From: an uncultured Faecalibacterium sp.
GTDB lineage: Bacteria > Bacillota > Clostridia > Oscillospirales > Ruminococcaceae
Assembly (NCBI GenBank): GCA_900765705.1
Contig: CAAFSR010000378.1
Location: forward strand, 1-7,256
DNA length: 7,256 nt
Reading direction: 5' to 3'
Position numbers and translations under genes: made by a program. Positions 6,542 through 7,256 of the stretch are shown in pieces. How positions within the stretch are numbered: the stretch's first letter is position 1; every line of letters begins with the position of its first letter. The notes below the pieces were generated by a model. That model was given only the letters and a program-made list of their open reading frames with translations, was not told the DNA's origin and did no database searches.

Positions 6542-6570
6542 TTGACATTCCCACGCGGTTCAACTACAAT
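6542..6570 (+). promoter_or_regulatory. Sigma-70/SigA promoter for the acyl-CoA synthetase-like gene
   Basis: A perfect -35 TTGACA (6542-6547) and a -10 TACAAT (6565-6570) are separated by 17 bp. Transcription would begin near 6577, leaving a leader of about 66 nt before ATG 6643. It indicates that the downstream gene is its own transcription unit and not the sixth gene of the opp operon. Confidence 0.8.
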
Positions 6571-6642
6571 ACCCGCAGAGGGTCTTGCGCCCTTTGCCGG
6601 TACCGCCGTGCACCGGATGCAAAAAAGAAAGGTTCTGAGCCT

Positions 6643-7256
6643 ATGACGGAAAACACGCAAGAGCCGGTCTATGCCTCCAAGTCAAGGCCGTGGCTGAAGT
6701 ACTATGACAAACGCTACATCGACCAATCGCTGCCGGAGTGCACCGCCTTTGAGCTGGTCTGCCGCAACAATGCGCAGCATCTGCGGGACACCGCGCTGGA
6801 ATACTACGGCCGCAAGGTGCGTTATGCAGACTTCATTGTGCAGGTCAAAAAGACTGCCGCTGCCCTGCGCGGACTGGGGGTGAAAAAAGGCGATATCCTT
6901 ACCGTGGTCAGCGTGATGACCCCGGAGGTCATCTACACCTTCTACGCCGCCGATCTGCTGGGCGCTACGCTGAACCTTATCGACCCGCGCTACAGCGCCG
7001 AGGGCATCCGGGAGTACCTCCGGGAGGTAGGCTCTTGCCTGCTGCTGTGCCTGAGCGCGGCATATCCCCGCTGCCAACAGGCCATAAAGCACACCAACAT
7101 TGAGCGTGTGGTGGTGCTAAGCCCCGCCGACAGCCTGCCGCCGCACAAGGCGCTGGCCTACCGGCTGGCAAACCCGGATAAAAACCACTACGCCTCCAAC
7201 GTGCTGCACTGGCGGCAGTTCCTTGCCGCCGGCAAGGGGCAAAGTACCGCCGCCGA
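6643..7256 (+). CDS. AMP-forming acyl-CoA synthetase-like protein, N-terminal part (3' end outside window)
   Basis: The frame is open from ATG 6643 to the window edge, 204 whole codons. The product looks like the N-terminal portion of an ANL-superfamily adenylate-forming enzyme, which activates a carboxylic acid with ATP and usually transfers it to CoA. Evidence is the segment AAALRGLGVKKGDILTVVSV (72-91) followed by TPEVIYTFYAADLLGATLNL (93-112) and IDPRYSAEGIREYL, the usual order in the first AMP-binding subdomain. RPWLKYYD (15-22) near the N-terminus is seen in a group of clostridial fatty acyl-CoA ligase-like proteins as I recall. The ATP-binding P-loop and catalytic motifs of the family would lie beyond the edge, so activity and substrate cannot be judged. 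AAAGAAAGG (6624-6632) lies 10 nt before the start, a modest ribosome site. No signal peptide or membrane segment is seen. It has its own promoter. Confidence 0.8.
   Translation, partial: MTENTQEPVYASKSRPWLKYYDKRYIDQSLPECTAFELVCRNNAQHLRDTALEYYGRKVRYADFIVQVKKTAAALRGLGVKKGDILTVVSVMTPEVIYTFYAADLLGATLNLIDPRYSAEGIREYLREVGSCLLLCLSAAYPRCQQAIKHTNIERVVVLSPADSLPPHKALAYRLANPDKNHYASNVLHWRQFLAAGKGQSTAA

Noticed and set aside
6571..6642. Small inverted repeats in the second leader (AGGG with CCCT, CCGGT with ACCGG) as a riboswitch
   Set aside because: The stems are 4-5 bp, no terminator or alternative pairing follows, and they match no known riboswitch pattern.
6616..6645. A short frame starting at ATG 6616 before the acyl-CoA synthetase-like gene
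   Set aside because: It is nine codons long, lacks a ribosome site and ends at a TGA overlapping the ATG of the real gene.

Overview
The window reads as a G+C-rich stretch of a Gram-positive anaerobe, most probably a gut Oscillospiraceae/Ruminococcaceae such as Faecalibacterium or a close relative. This is inference from GC-rich third codon positions, strong AGGAGG-type ribosome sites, a lipoprotein-anchored binding protein and the overall look of the proteins; no rRNA or other taxonomic marker is present. All genes lie on the + strand.

Layout: (1) 1-158, the low-complexity Ala/Thr/Glu/Pro C-terminal tail of a protein that starts outside the window. (2) 159-442, an intergenic control region with a 58-nt stem-loop repeat (copy 1), a near-consensus extended -10 promoter, and a strong intrinsic terminator between that promoter and the first opp gene, so the operon may be controlled by transcription attenuation. 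(3) 443-6458, a complete five-gene oligopeptide ABC importer in the order binding protein, permease, permease, ATPase, ATPase (oppABCDF). Its genes are separated by 25 nt or less or overlap, each with a good ribosome site. (4) 6459-6642, a second control region holding copy 2 of the repeat, a weaker GC-rich hairpin with a T-rich tail, and a second near-consensus promoter. (5) 6643-7256, the N-terminal 204 codons of an AMP-forming acyl-CoA synthetase-like protein that runs off the right edge.

How it works together: OppA, a lipoprotein with a Tat-like signal, would capture peptides at the outer face of the membrane. OppB and OppC form the membrane channel, and OppD and OppF hydrolyse ATP to drive import. 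Large size of the binding protein, the N-terminal region of OppC and the cysteine-free C-terminus of OppD resemble the Gram-positive Ami/Opp branch (streptococcal AmiA-AmiF) more than the enterobacterial Dpp branch. Both branch assignment and substrate are inference.

The operon itself is an ordinary system. The less ordinary material is between the genes: two copies of a 58-nt structured repeat that differ at nine bases, six of them in paired stem positions with two compensatory pair exchanges. Each copy is followed by a second GC hairpin and then by a 17-bp-spaced promoter at nearly the same distance. No tRNA, rRNA, CRISPR array, transposase or integrase was seen.
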